A DNA stretch of 64,000 nucleotides from Ambrosia x helenae. Lineage: Eukaryota; Streptophyta; Magnoliopsida; Asterales; Asteraceae. Below the pieces are notes generated by a model that was given only the letters and a program-made list of their open reading frames with translations, did not search any database and was not told the DNA's origin. This document shows, piece by piece, positions 44,619 through 55,374 of this stretch (positions are counted from its first letter, which is position 1; each line of letters opens with the position of its first letter). The stretch lies in assembly GCA_030844895.1 (NCBI GenBank), contig JAUTDX010000416.1:1-64000 (forward strand), given 5' to 3'. Position numbers and translations under genes: made by a program.

Positions 44619-44929
44619 TAGGGATGAGCATATTGTACCGAATACCGAACCGATACCGATCCCGAACCGATCCCGTACCGATACCGTACCGAACCGAGGG
44701 TGTTCGGTATCGGTATTGGGTTTAGGGAGTTTTCGGGATCGGTATTTTCGGTATCGGTACGGGATCGGTATGGTATCGGTATTTTAAGGTAAAATACCGA
44801 TACCATACCGATACCGAACCGATACCGTACCGTACCGTATGTTTTCGGTATGGGTTTAGGGAGTTTTCGGGATCGGTATTTTCGGGATCGGTATCGGTCG
44901 GTACCGATACCGTCCCGAGCTCATCCCTA
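44619..44929. mobile_element. hAT MITE made of GGTATCGGTACCG-type repeats
   Basis: Exact 8-bp target duplication ATGTCAAC (44611-44618 and 44930-44937). Ends TAGGGATGAGCA and reverse complement TAGGGATGAGCT. The interior is a palindromic mosaic of CCGATACCGTACC and its complement. Non-coding; the open frames across it are by-products of the repeat. Confidence 0.88.
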
Positions 44930-45074
44930 ATGTCAACATCCTCCTCCCATCAATAATTGTAGAGAGCATCAACATCTGCCACGTATCTTCATCACTGACA
45001 TCTTCTTTCCCTAAAATCACACTGGGTTTTGTTTTGTTTTTTTAACCGTATATACTTCTATTACTAGAAATGAA

Positions 45075-45112
45075 CTAGTTGTATTCATCTACGCGCGTTG
45101 CGCGTTTGATAA
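45075..45112 (-). mobile_element. Helitron 3' terminus, minus strand
   Basis: The minus strand reads a hairpin (ACGCGCAACGCGCGT), then AGATGAATACAACTAG before T. The hairpin core CAACGCGCG recurs at 50490 and 56864. The partner 5' end upstream (higher coordinates) was not found, so the element length is unknown. Confidence 0.6.
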
Positions 45113-45558
45113 ATGAAGACTCAAATCAAGTGTTAAGTATCGTCGACATACACAATGAAACAAAGCATGACAAAACAACATTCCACTTCTTTTGTGTGCC
45201 TTCTAAAGTTACCGGACACGGGACAACGCCTTAAAACGAATACGAAACGATAGTAAAGTTATTAACCATTAAACACTGAACTACGTTGAACCTTAATAGT
45301 TTTCAAGATCGAAAACCTTGAGAACGAATATTAGTAACGAATCCATCAAAGAAAAGCTTTAGTTTTTACTTGTATTAATAGAGGGGTAATACTTCAACAC
45401 TGTGTATGCATACCAAAACATAAAATTAGTAAATTACAAATCAAATCCGAATCTGAAACAACATATATTTTGAATACACATGTATACATATGATATTACT
45501 AATATGTATGCATAAAGTTACTACTTAAAAGTGTACAAAATAAACCATACAAAACAGT
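45113..45558. other. AT-rich spacer, no gene
   Basis: Nothing recognisable apart from its probable membership in the minus-strand Helitron ending at 45075. Confidence 0.4.
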
Positions 45559-46089
45559 CTATAGTAATATAATCTGCTTTGCAGCTGACCCGCGAGCCGC
45601 TTCACTTCTAATCTGCAGCAAGCCTGAAACATGGAAAGCATATACCGGTTCAATCTTACACCATTTCCCTATAACAGTCCAAACCTCGAATGAGAACCCA
45701 AAACCCGTGAACAAATGTTCCACAGATTCTGCGTCCATCTCGCAAAGCGCACATCTCAAATATGGGACAGAAACGTTTCTCCTGCTCAGCACCACTCTAG
45801 TCAGTATCCGCTACATCTCGACTCTCCAAATAAAGATCTTAACTTTCTGAGGAAGCCACGGTATCCATTTCATAACAAAGTGCCGCTGATTACTTCTTTG
45901 TTTATTTAATTGTTTCTTGCAATCGGCTACGGAGTATTCGCCATCCGCATTTCCTTCCCATATCCATTTATCATCGCCACTGCTGAACTGAACCGCGTCT
46001 AACAGACTGATCATCTCCATGAATTGCTGCAACTCCGAGTTATCCTGTGGTGGTCCATTCCAAAGTTTCCGATTATTTTTGTAACTCAT
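45559..46089 (-). pseudogene. LINE reverse-transcriptase C-terminal (zf-RVT) remnant
   Basis: The minus-strand frame has WIWEGNADGEYSVADCKKQL then WIPWLPQKVKIFIWRVEM. After an in-frame TAG come RVVLSRRNVSVPYLRCALCE and ESVEHLFTGFGFSFEVWTVI. This is the zinc-binding region found downstream of plant LINE RTs (KVxxFxWR, CxxC..ExxxHLF). It is truncated on both sides and contains a stop. Confidence 0.8.
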
Positions 46090-48662
46090 TTGATAGTTAT
46101 TCAGAATAAACTTATCAAGAGAAATATGGTAACAGAATTTTGTCTTTCAAAGATTCAAATTTAATTACAAAAGGAAAAGGTAGGGAACACCTGCATTCTG
46201 AATTCGCTGACCTTAGCACAACCAAATGGATCGGTACTGATGCATAGACTTGGAGATACCACCTAGAAAATATGCATAACTTTTGTAACAAACTGTCATA
46301 ACAAAAACCTTTGTGGGAGGTAAAAATAGCTTTACTTATTACCTCACAATCTTGACAAAATGAGATTACCCGAAGGTTTGTAAGCAGCAGCAATAATAAA
46401 TCTGTAATCTGTAACTAACCTAATGATACTATAGAATTAAAAGTATTCAAATTGCTTTGTAACTAACCTAATGATACTATAGAATTAAAAATATTCAAGT
46501 TGCTATGAAAGAATATGAAGGTTGCAGCATTACCATCCAACTTGCTTTGCATCTTTAAGCTATTTTGCCACAAACCCTCCTTCATATAAGGTTGTTCCTC
46601 CTTTTATATATGTCGTCGGCCACAATATTGGTTCAACAATTGACGTAAAAATCCGGACCTATATTATTAAATACAGGGAAATTGTTTATTGATGTGTAAT
46701 TGTTGCTAAACATTCATAAAGCTTGAATATGAGCATGTACATCATATTACTCACATACATATGTAGTTGCTGCCACAGGATCCTTCGGTTGATGTGAATA
46801 TGAGGTGTACTCCTCCTTCTCTCTAGCAACAATTAATAATCAACCTTTGTATCAGTTCGTCATTATGTAAACATAATATATAATTTATTTGACCTAGTTT
46901 TTGTGATCATAAACAAACTTTTTATGTGAACCTTGAGTTCAAAAATCAAAACATACCGATGTCGGCCTCCGTATCAATGACATTAGCTTCGGATCTCACC
47001 TCTTGCCTCTATTACAAAAATCGATCTTGAACTAGGATTCAGATTCCGAAACAGTGAACAAATGATAAAGGTTGGTGACACTACCTGTATAAACATATAT
47101 TCACAAAATGATTACTTTTACACTAAAAATTGTATTTCTAAATGACAATGGCCTATAGCCACTAAAATTCTCATAATCGTAAATCACTTAACTATAACCA
47201 TACCATATAGATTGAACTAAATGAATACACACAAATCTGAACATCTATGACCATATTTAAAACCCTAAAAACTCCACAAAATAACCTCATAATTTAAACA
47301 AAAATATTACAAAAAAAAAAATCCACCCTCACTTGTAATCATTGCTCATCACCAATTCACAGCAATCATTTCCTGAAAAAAAACAGTTATATTCATTTGG
47401 AAAACAACCCCTAAGTCAACGATGAGAAGTCATATTCTCAGAATAATAATAATAATAAAAACATACCGTCATCGTCATCAACCATCCCAGATCCACCAAT
47501 CATCACCATCGAACCACCACCACCGAACCACCCCGTCTTCAACAACCGTCTGCAAAACCACCAACACCGAGCCAATACCCCCGTCTCTCCGCCGTACTCA
47601 GCCACGAAACCCATTGAACCAGCCCCAACCAACCCATCCCTGAAACCATCATCCACCACAGCCTCAAACCACCTAACGACCACCATCGAACCCCTCTGCA
47701 CCAAAACCCACAGATCTCGTTGCTTCCTTTTTTAGAGAGAGAGAGAGTGTGTGTGTCTGATATGTGTGTGTGTGTGAGAGAGCTGTGAGGATTACAGGAG
47801 AGAATGGTCTAGTTATTATTAGGAGAATAAATTTGTGAAAAAGGCTTCAAAAGGGTTTTCATAATACATACCACGTGGGTGGAGTAGTGGACAGCTGTAC
47901 ACCCTCTATTAGAAAACAAAACAGCTGTACACCCTAAGAAAGACAGATGCCCATTGATTTTATACTCAAATGACCAACATACCCCTATATAATCTGCAAT
48001 TTAAGACAATGGTTTATGGCACAACACATGTACACATGAAGTTACTAAAATACCCTTGACATGTCAACATATTACATGATGGCAAAATTACTATTCAAAT
48101 GAGTTGCCTTATTATTATTATATATATAATTCAAAGAATCAAAGTTCAATTAATATACACCGACATAAATAATCATTTTCAATAAAATCATACAAATAAG
48201 ACTATAAGCTGGTGATTTTAGGCAACGATTATAAGCCGGAAGAGAGAGAGAGAGAGAGATGGGGAGCCGGATGGTCTCGGTAATTTCTATTTTTGATTTT
48301 CTCGGTAATTCATTTGTTTATTTTGTTTTGTTTGGATTCAGTTTATGTGTGTCTGTGGATGGGTATGTTTGATTCGATGATGAGGTAAGCTTATTTGTAA
48401 GGTTTTTGAATTTGTTAACACTTTCGAGTTTTGAAGGTAGTGATGTCGTACCTTACCTCATCTGAGCCTCGATTTAAGTTCCTAATCAAGCAAGACTGTT
48501 TCCTTTCTATTTTTCATGTCGCTTGGTGATGTCGATAAACTCCAGCACCGGTTTTTGATCTTTAAGCGGCTCCTGACGCCATTACTAATGTTGCTTAGCT
48601 CCAGCAGCAGGCATTTAACGTTGAACATTGGACTCAATTGTTATCTAGAAATTTGTTGATTA
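46090..48662. other. Non-genic stretch; captured leader-like CT/CA tracts at 47430-47800
   Basis: No gene supported. A tandem copy of TTGTAACTAACCTAATGATACTATAGAATTAAAA occurs near 46405-46500. From 47430 to 47800, read on the minus strand, CT and CA microsatellites precede a frame of VVVRWFEAVVDDGFRDG character. This looks like a leader or promoter fragment, not a recognised protein. Confidence 0.4.
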
Positions 48663-49550
48663 GGGTTTTACGGAGCTTTTACTTGATAATGCTCCAGAGG
48701 CTATAAACGAGCAGAAATCTGAAAGTTATTTTGTTCGGAAAATTGGTATTGATGCTAGCGTTTCCGTTACCTTAATTTATGTTCCCTTCTCTTCATTGTA
48801 TGTTTTATTGATAATTTTGTGACGTATATTGTTCTTGGACAAAGTGGGGCAGATATGTTGACCAAGAAGGCCGATGAAGTGACCAGTACCTTGAAACTGC
48901 TTTACAGTTAGAAACAAGAGGTTGCAAAAACAGTATCCAATAACCTGATTTTTGTTAAATTAATATCATTAGTTTTTTTTTGTAAGGTTTAATGGTTTTA
49001 AGAGTTATGACACAATTACTCAAGGAGAGAAGCCGCAAGAGAGGCTTAGCCGCTTAAGGTGAGGCTGTAAAGGAAAATTGGGCCTTTTTCCTTCTTGACT
49101 GCTTATTTGAATTTTTTATCGTTGCTTTCGTTTTATTTTTCTAATTTATTCCATTCTTTAATTCGTTTCATGTAATATTCACTCTTCACCTAATCATTCC
49201 TCACATATTGTTGATGTTATTGTAGTGAAGATACAGAGAAATTTAATGAACTCGCAGTAAAGGTAAGTAAAAATTTATGAGCAAGACGCAACAAAATGAG
49301 AAGTTAACAAAGTTCATAAGTTTAATTTTTATTGGCTTCCAGGTGACTAGACAACATAATGAGGATTGCCAAAAACTTCCGACGCTTATGGGAGTGCTTG
49401 TCCTTGAGGTAACAATGTAAAACAGAAAATAAATGAAATGAAATGTTGGTATAGACAAGTCGAAATCACATTTATTATTTAAATATTGAATGTGTGTTCA
49501 TGTAGTCTCTCTCAGAAGCAAATGCATAGTGCTGCTCTTTGCAAAGCTGG
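48663..49550 (+). pseudogene. FEN1: Flap endonuclease 1 gene fragment (exons with introns)
   Basis: FEN1 cuts 5' flaps in DNA replication and repair. Pieces in order: 48663-48768 (GFTELLLDNAPEAINEQKSE, SYFVRKIGIDAS), 48843-48893 (GADMLTKKADEVTST), 49225-49262 (EDTEKFNELAVK, then GTAAGT), 49343-49408 (VTRQHNEDCQKLPTLMGVLV) and 49506-49550 (SEANA, stop, CAALCKAG in a shifted frame). These follow the N-terminal half of plant FEN1. Several exon junctions keep splice signals, so this was copied as genomic DNA. Stops and shifts destroy the frame and the C-terminal half is absent. It lies 5' of a Helitron 3' end, which suggests gene capture. Confidence 0.85.
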
Positions 49551-50488
49551 TAAGTCATGTATTTTTGTTTATATGATAACAAAATTTAAATGTTTAGCTG
49601 CTACATCCATTATAACAAAATTTAAACACTAAATTGAATTGTCATCGTACATGCTACAAGTCTTTTTCCAATCCTTCCCTTGCTAATTAAGGTAACCAAA
49701 AGTGTCCCTCATACTCTTTTTTTAGATAGACTTTAAGTTGCCACGAGTATTCTTTCAGTTATATGAGTTAATCATAGTTATAAAGTTATAGGAAGTTGCT
49801 AATGGCAAGTTATTTGACGTTTTGCCTATGATTTATGCGTAACACAAATTACATCAGCTCGAATTGATATTTGGCCGGTTTTACAAAATAAAGTACGTTG
49901 CAGAAAGTGACTCTGAATCATCTCTTTCTTATTAGAGAGTAACTCATTTGTTTAAAAGTTTTGATGTTGTCTAGCATAAAAAAAAGTAATTCATAAAGAT
50001 GCCACTGCTGCAATACATTAGTACCATCTAAAATTAGAAATAATAATATTTTAAGCGTGCAGGTCATGGGTGTATTATTAGTATTCTTCTTTTCCTTTTT
50101 AGCTAATAATGTAAACTCGAATGAGATTTGAATTTTAGCCATGGAGGATAGAAAATGGCTCAACTTTCAGAAAGTATACAAAATATCTTAAAGTTAATCG
50201 GTTATATTGGTATCACTTCATGCATATTAAATGTGCTTCTTTGCAGAGTACTATTATAGCTTAATTCTAATTACTCTTCACATGCTATTGTTTTTATTAG
50301 CTGAAGATGTGGTGCACCAATAGGTCAAAACTGATCTATTGATGGGGGTTTACATTTTGCTCTTTTTCCAGGAAGTTTAATTACTGAAATTATAAAGGTC
50401 AACACTCAATTGTGCTTTACTCAAATGGCCTAGAGTTGGATTGTTACCTACCTACTCACAAAGTATGCAAAAGGAAGTCAAGTTTTGT
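49551..50488 (+). other. Non-coding sequence between FEN1 fragment and Helitron end
   Basis: No protein-like frame. Probably the remaining intron and body of the presumed Helitron. Confidence 0.4.
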
Positions 50489-50517
50489 CGCTGCAACGCG
50501 CGACGGGGATTTCCTAG
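50489..50517 (+). mobile_element. Helitron 3' terminus, plus strand
   Basis: Hairpin GTCGCTGCAACGCGCGAC followed by GGGGATTTCCTAG before a T. The CTAG end lies at 50514-50517. The 5' end was not found with certainty, so the element's extent, and whether it includes the FEN1 pieces, is inferred. Confidence 0.65.
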
Positions 50518-50629
50518 TTGTATTAAAAAAAACAGCCACGCCTATGGCGATCTGTTTTTTGTTATTGGTGTAAGGTGATTTGTGTTTTGGTTTTTGGTGT
50601 AACGCTTATGGGCGGTTAAGGTGTATGGT

Positions 50630-50850
50630 AGGGCTGTAAATGGATCAACCATTCAACGAACTGTTCGTAAACCGTTCGGTGAAAAGTTCGTTTATGTTTG
50701 TTTGTTTAGTAAATTAACAAACACGAACAAGAAATTTCGTTCGATTAACTAAATGAACAAACATGAACAAAGGTTTCGTTTGTTTGATTGCGTTCGTGAA
50801 CATTCGGTAGGGTGTTTGTTTAGGTTCGTTTGTTCACGTTCATTCATTTA
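50630..50850. repeat. Degenerate hAT-like repeat (TAGGGCTGTAAATGG)
   Basis: Starts TAGGGCTGTAAATGGATC and is filled with GTTCGTTTGTTT/AACAAACACGAAC motifs in both orientations, as in other hAT MITEs here. A matching right end with target duplication was not found. Confidence 0.45.
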
Positions 50851-51023
50851 GGGAAGTTGTTTATAATATTCTATGAAAATCGAAGATGAAATAATGAAGA
50901 ATTAGGGAAGTTGGGCACATGACATTTTTTGGATAATTATGAAGTTGTGAATTATGATTATCATGTATTTGATAATTACGTCTAAGTATGTTTGACTTAT
51001 TATTTAGCGAATGTATTATGTAT

Positions 51024-51397
51024 TATGTCTATTGTTTAGTGATAATGAAGCCCTAGCGAATTTTGATGGAATCCGGTTGCCAGGGCAACAAACCACCCGT
51101 AAACGATTTGAGTTTTGCATTTCCACCATAACCAAATACATATTGACAACTCCTGTATTTTGTGGGAAATTTTTTTTTACACACAAGATATCATTGTAAA
51201 CCTATGTTCCTTCACATACTTAAATACGTATTTCCATTCTACTAAAATTCAATTCAAACATTCAAATATATTTAAATTAATTTAGTTTTATTTAATTTCA
51301 TTTAATTTAACTTAACTTAATGTAATGTAAATTTAAATCAAATAGTAATAAAGTAAACTCTTTTTATATTTATCTTCTATCTAACTCCTTGTGAAAT
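51024..51397. repeat. Duplicated block, uninterrupted copy
   Basis: Matches 58212-58230 + 58974-59164 + 63882-64000. Shared stretches include CTAGCGAATTTTGATGGAAT, CCACCATAACCAAATACATA, TTGACAACTCCTGTATTTTG and AACTTAACTTAATGTAATGT. Here it is not interrupted: the Helitron empty site is A51236|T51237 and the hAT site is near 51042. The block has no recognised coding content. Confidence 0.88.
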
Positions 51398-51754
51398 TAG
51401 GTCTGAAAAAACTTCCTAATGGCCGAGATCTAAATAGCTACTTCGTTGGAGTTGTTGGAGATGGGTCTTCGATAAAATTTTGGATATATGGCTTTGGGAC
51501 GAGCCTCTTCACCTTCTTTATCCTCATTTGTTTCGGCTGGAAAAGCAAAAATGGACTATGGTCGCTTCACGTTTGCAGGTTATAAATGGAACAAAGATTT
51601 CACACCTCCTGTATATATATCATACGAGGAGGTCACTGAACTGTTTCAATTGCTTTCGGAAATTCATGACTACCAGTGGCAAAGTGGTTTGGATCGATGG
51701 ACTTGGAAAGGTGATAAGGCCGGGTCCTATTCGATCAATAAGCGAAGAAATTGA
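51391..51754 (+). pseudogene. LINE reverse-transcriptase-associated remnant
   Basis: One plus-strand frame has SYFVGVVGDGSSIKFWIYGF. A second frame then follows, WDEPLHLLYPHLFRLEKQKW, and later DRWTWKGDKAGSYSI. This order (VGDGxxIxFWxDxW, LYPxLFxLExxK, DxWxWxxxxxGxYS) is the usual lead into the zf-RVT region of plant LINEs. At least two frameshifts and truncation make it inert. Confidence 0.75.
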
Positions 51755-52742
51755 TCTCCTCTACATCGCTGGATACGTGTGACTCTAATATTAATAGGAA
51801 TCATATTCACATAACAACTACTTATAGATTTGAGGGTTAAGTCTAACTGACAAAGCTATTGAAGTTAAGCTGTAACTCCTCATAAGTTTAAGGGTTTACG
51901 CCCGTCAAAGACGAATTCATTCATTTACCAATGAGTGGTATCATGTATTTCTCTAGCATTAAATGACGATTATATTATACATGATCATATAGAATACTAT
52001 TGTAATAACATTTTATTTGAAAGGATTGTAATAACATTTAGTCATTACAAATGGGAGGTATCATGTATTTCTCTGGCATATATATATATATATAGAAAGA
52101 GAGAGAGAGTGTGTGTGAGAGAGAGGAGGGGGGGGGGGTGTCAGGTCAACTGAGAACTCACTCAAGTTGTGAGAATTCCAACCTCCTATGTGAAATTTTT
52201 ATTTTTATTTTTTACCAAACACCTATAATTGACTAAGAAATATGCAATATATATATATATATATATACAGTCTTTACGCTAGTGTAAAAGTTAGGTAAAG
52301 TAAATATCCGTCCCAGTTACAAATCATTTTGTTTATTTTTTTGTAACAATAAGTTAAATACAAGATATTTTACCATAAAATATTTGAAAAAAACAAATTA
52401 CATAGAGTTCATTCTTCACAACTCAAGAGAGTTCCTAAACGGAACCTAGCCATAAAATATGTCATTTGTACACTAACTTCACGCGCATATAATTATATAT
52501 ATGTATATATATGGAAGGAAAATTGTGAATACCCACTCAAGTTGTGAATACTCGCGAAAACCTTGTGATTTTTTTAAATTAGGGTAAGTAATATATACAC
52601 TTTTAAGCCTTTTTCAAAAAAATTAAAAAAGCACAGAGGATTTTTTTTAAAAGAAATATAAATAACACATAATATTTTCAGAAATAAAAAACATTTTTTC
52701 ATAGAGTTTCGATAACTCAAGTAAGTTTCCATTTTATCTTTG

Positions 52743-52804
<62 letters not shown>

Positions 52805-53322
52805 GATGATTCATTTCAGAAGAGGTTTTAATGCGAGAAGTGCTATAAGAAGATTAATAATTCATTTTTATCACTTTTAAAAAAATAAGAACATAAGAAA
52901 ATTGTTGAAATGTGTTGTTTATTCATCTATTTTGAAAATAAAACAAATATATGAAGCAATTTCATTAATTTATATAACATACACATGTACATATTTTATG
53001 TAAGAACATTACCTACACATAATATAACACATGTGTAGGAAAAATGTTTAAACCTTAAAAAACATTTTATTGAACCATTACTAATAAAAAGTAAGATTTA
53101 GGTTTCTTCTCGCACTAAAACACCCTTCTGAAAATAACCTTACACTATATATATAGGGTACGATTATTGTAAATGATTTTTAACCTATAAACAGGTTTTT
53201 AATGTGAGAAGTGAATAAGGTTTTTATTTTTGTTAAGCATGTTTTTATATCTGAAATAAAGAAAATGTGTAGTTACTCTAGTACAGTAATTAGTGTTACT
53301 CAAGTAATTATACAATTTTTTT
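51755..53322. other. AT-rich region with TA-microsatellite-flanked repeats
   Basis: No gene. Simple tracts: (TA)n at 52078-52094 and 52245-52266, (GA/GT)n and a G-run at 52097-52139, and a 55-bp (TA)n at 52746-52800. Segments between them (52800-53155 and others) begin TATATATAGGG and share TTTAATGCGAGAAGTG-like ends. They look like repeats inserted within TA microsatellites. Confidence 0.45.
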
Positions 53323-54240
53323 CATCTGAAACCATGCTTAGTTGATGAAAAAAGTTCAAAAAAATAAAAAATAATTATATAGATTGAGATGAAGATGCAA
53401 TTAAACAAAATGATAATAAAGGTATAAAAATATTATTTAATTGAAAAGAAAAAAGGGAAATATAGTGATTTTTTTGTGTAATTATATAGATTGAAATAGA
53501 AATAATATTTAATGCCCATACTATACTATGTAGAGGGATGATCAAATGAGAAAAAACTTAATTTGAGAACAAAATGAACAAATGACATAATAGTAAAAAT
53601 CAAATATTTTAACTCTTCTTACATTAATTATTATTTCTCTAATTAATTAGTCATTAACACTTCATCATACACATTATCAAAATTTGTCCTGCACATATCA
53701 AAATTCATCCTACATATATCGATAATTATTGTATGTTTATCCTACACACATCGAGATTATCATACGTTTATCATACACATATAAAATTCCATCCTACGCA
53801 TATCAAAATTATTATTCACTTTACATTAGGTTTGCTTTGAAAGTGTATAACTAAAACATTAATTATGAGTTTCATTTATTTAACTAGTTTAAGGGAGTTA
53901 CAAAAAATTAGTAATTTATTCAACATCAAATTATAATTATTATATGCAAGATACCTGTTGGTTAATATTTGTTCTTTTTCTTCTTTCATATATGTTCTCA
54001 TTTGAATTCTCTACTTTTTTTTCTTCTGAAACCATGCTTAGTTCATGAAAAAAGTTCAAAAAAATAAAAATAAAAAATAATTTATTGTAATTATATAGAT
54101 TGAGATGGAGATGCTATTAAACAAAAATGATAATAAAGGTATAAAAAATATTATTTAATTGGAAAGAAAAAGGGAAAATATAGTGATTTTTTTTTGTGTA
54201 ATTATATAAATCGAGATGAAGACAATATTTAAAGCCCTCA
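53323..54240 (+). repeat. 200-bp direct repeat upstream of the S-protein homologue
   Basis: CTGAAACCATGCTTAGTTGA... (53325-53525) and CTGAAACCATGCTTAGTTCA... (54025-54240) are about 90% alike over 200 bp. They share TGATAATAAAGGTATAAAAA and AAATATAGTGATTTTTTT. The second copy directly abuts the promoter of the gene at 54303, so the first is probably a duplicated promoter whose gene copy is gone. Between them TCCTACACATATC-type motifs repeat (53690-53815). Confidence 0.75.
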
Positions 54241-54258
54241 GTATGTATATATGTCATC

Positions 54259-54266
54259 TATAAATA
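54259..54266 (+). promoter_or_regulatory. TATA box candidate of the S-protein homologue gene
   Basis: TATAAATA 44 bp upstream of ATG 54303 and 62 bp upstream of ATG 54321. With a start of transcription about 30 bp downstream, the second ATG has the more usual leader. Confidence 0.45.
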
Positions 54267-54302
54267 TATAACATTTGAAGGGAACACAAATACTTTTTCT
54301 CA

Positions 54303-54749
54303 TTGTTCAAAGCGTGCAAAATGAGTATACTTGTTACAAAAAAGCTTTTGTATGTTTTCATTATGTTAACTTTCTTTCTTATACCACCTTCTTATGGCAA
54401 ATTTTGTCATCATGACTGGTATGTTCATGTATTAAATGGAATCAAAGATTCTGTAATCGATGTTCATGTGAAATCAAAAGATGACGATCTAGGGCATCAC
54501 AGCATCACTTTTGGTCAAGAATATGAATTCAATTTTTGTGAAAGTGTATTTCGCAATACTGTTTTTGGGGGAGATTTTTCCCAGGGATCTCGGTTTGCAC
54601 ATTTTAATGTTTTTGATAAAGAAATATCACATATGTTTTATGATGGCATAAATGTTTATTGGCTACTCAAACAAGACGGGTATTACTTGTCAAAAGAAAA
54701 TAAACCAATTGATGATCCATCATGGATGTTTAGAGGACATTGGCAGTAA
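54303..54749 (+). CDS. Plant self-incompatibility S1-family protein (S-protein homologue)
   Basis: Small secreted proteins of this family include the Papaver S determinant; most members in other plants have unknown function. The 148-residue single-exon protein has a signal peptide (hydrophobic core about 14-31, cleavage near SYG|KFC). Family features are visible: W39xVxVLN, VHVKSKDDDLGHHSI, F/W-rich strand QEYEFNFCES, TVFGGDF, and a final YWLLKQDGYYLS. Unusually, the usual cysteines in the LFxCxF and C..C.W positions are replaced (TVFGGDF, GINVYW). Only C35 and an atypical C79 remain in the mature part. The start may be 54303 or Met7 at 54321. Its proximal promoter is duplicated upstream. Confidence 0.88.
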   Translation: MFKACKMSILVTKKLLYVFIMLTFFLIPPSYGKFCHHDWYVHVLNGIKDSVIDVHVKSKDDDLGHHSITFGQEYEFNFCESVFRNTVFGGDFSQGSRFAHFNVFDKEISHMFYDGINVYWLLKQDGYYLSKENKPIDDPSWMFRGHWQ

Positions 54750-55374
54750 GAATTAACTTCAAGTTGTTTATCTAATTTTAAGATCCTAATAAAATTATAT
54801 TAATCATATGCTTGTTAATTCTCCAATAGCATATATTTTTGGCTTTTTTTTTTCTTGCTATTGTGTCAAATTCTTCTTATTATTTTTTGTTTGATTTACG
54901 AATCCTCCAAACAACCCCGAAACTCCAACTACCCCAAAACTATTTTCAATACATCTAAAATCGAACCTTTGGAGGCACAACTTGATCATTTAAACTAACA
55001 AATATTTACATCGGGGTTAGTGGCCCAACGGGAGAAGCGAAGCTTCTTAAAGCACATACTTTAAGGAGGACATGGGTTAAAGCCTTACAAGGATGAAATT
55101 GTCGTAAAAAAGCTCACAAATATTCAAGTCAAAAGGATTTTTTGGAAACCTAATCTTTCTTTCTTCTAATTATGTGAATTGTGTTATTTAGTAAAATCAA
55201 GATTTAGGTGTCTACCTTAAATTAAGCATACAATTGTCAATACATACGTTATAATTTCAAATCGTAATGTAGAAATATAAGCATACAACCATGTATATAT
55301 GCTTATATAAATTAATAAAAAATTTACGTAATTATTTAAAATATATAATTGTTTTATTAACTTGTATGCATTGT
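54750..55374. other. 3' flank with a tRNA-like SINE scrap
   Basis: No gene. GGGGTTAGTGGCCCAACGGG and GGGTTAAAGCCTTACAAGG at 55015-55100 resemble a degraded SINE A and B box pair. Confidence 0.35.

Noticed and set aside
44619..44929. Tandem array of GGTATCGGTACC as regulatory cluster
   Set aside because: Bounded by hAT ends and an exact duplication; a MITE explains it.
47438..47704. 88-codon minus-strand frame (VVVRWFEAVVDDGF)
   Set aside because: Low-complexity composition typical of chance frames in trinucleotide-rich leaders; no conserved domain.
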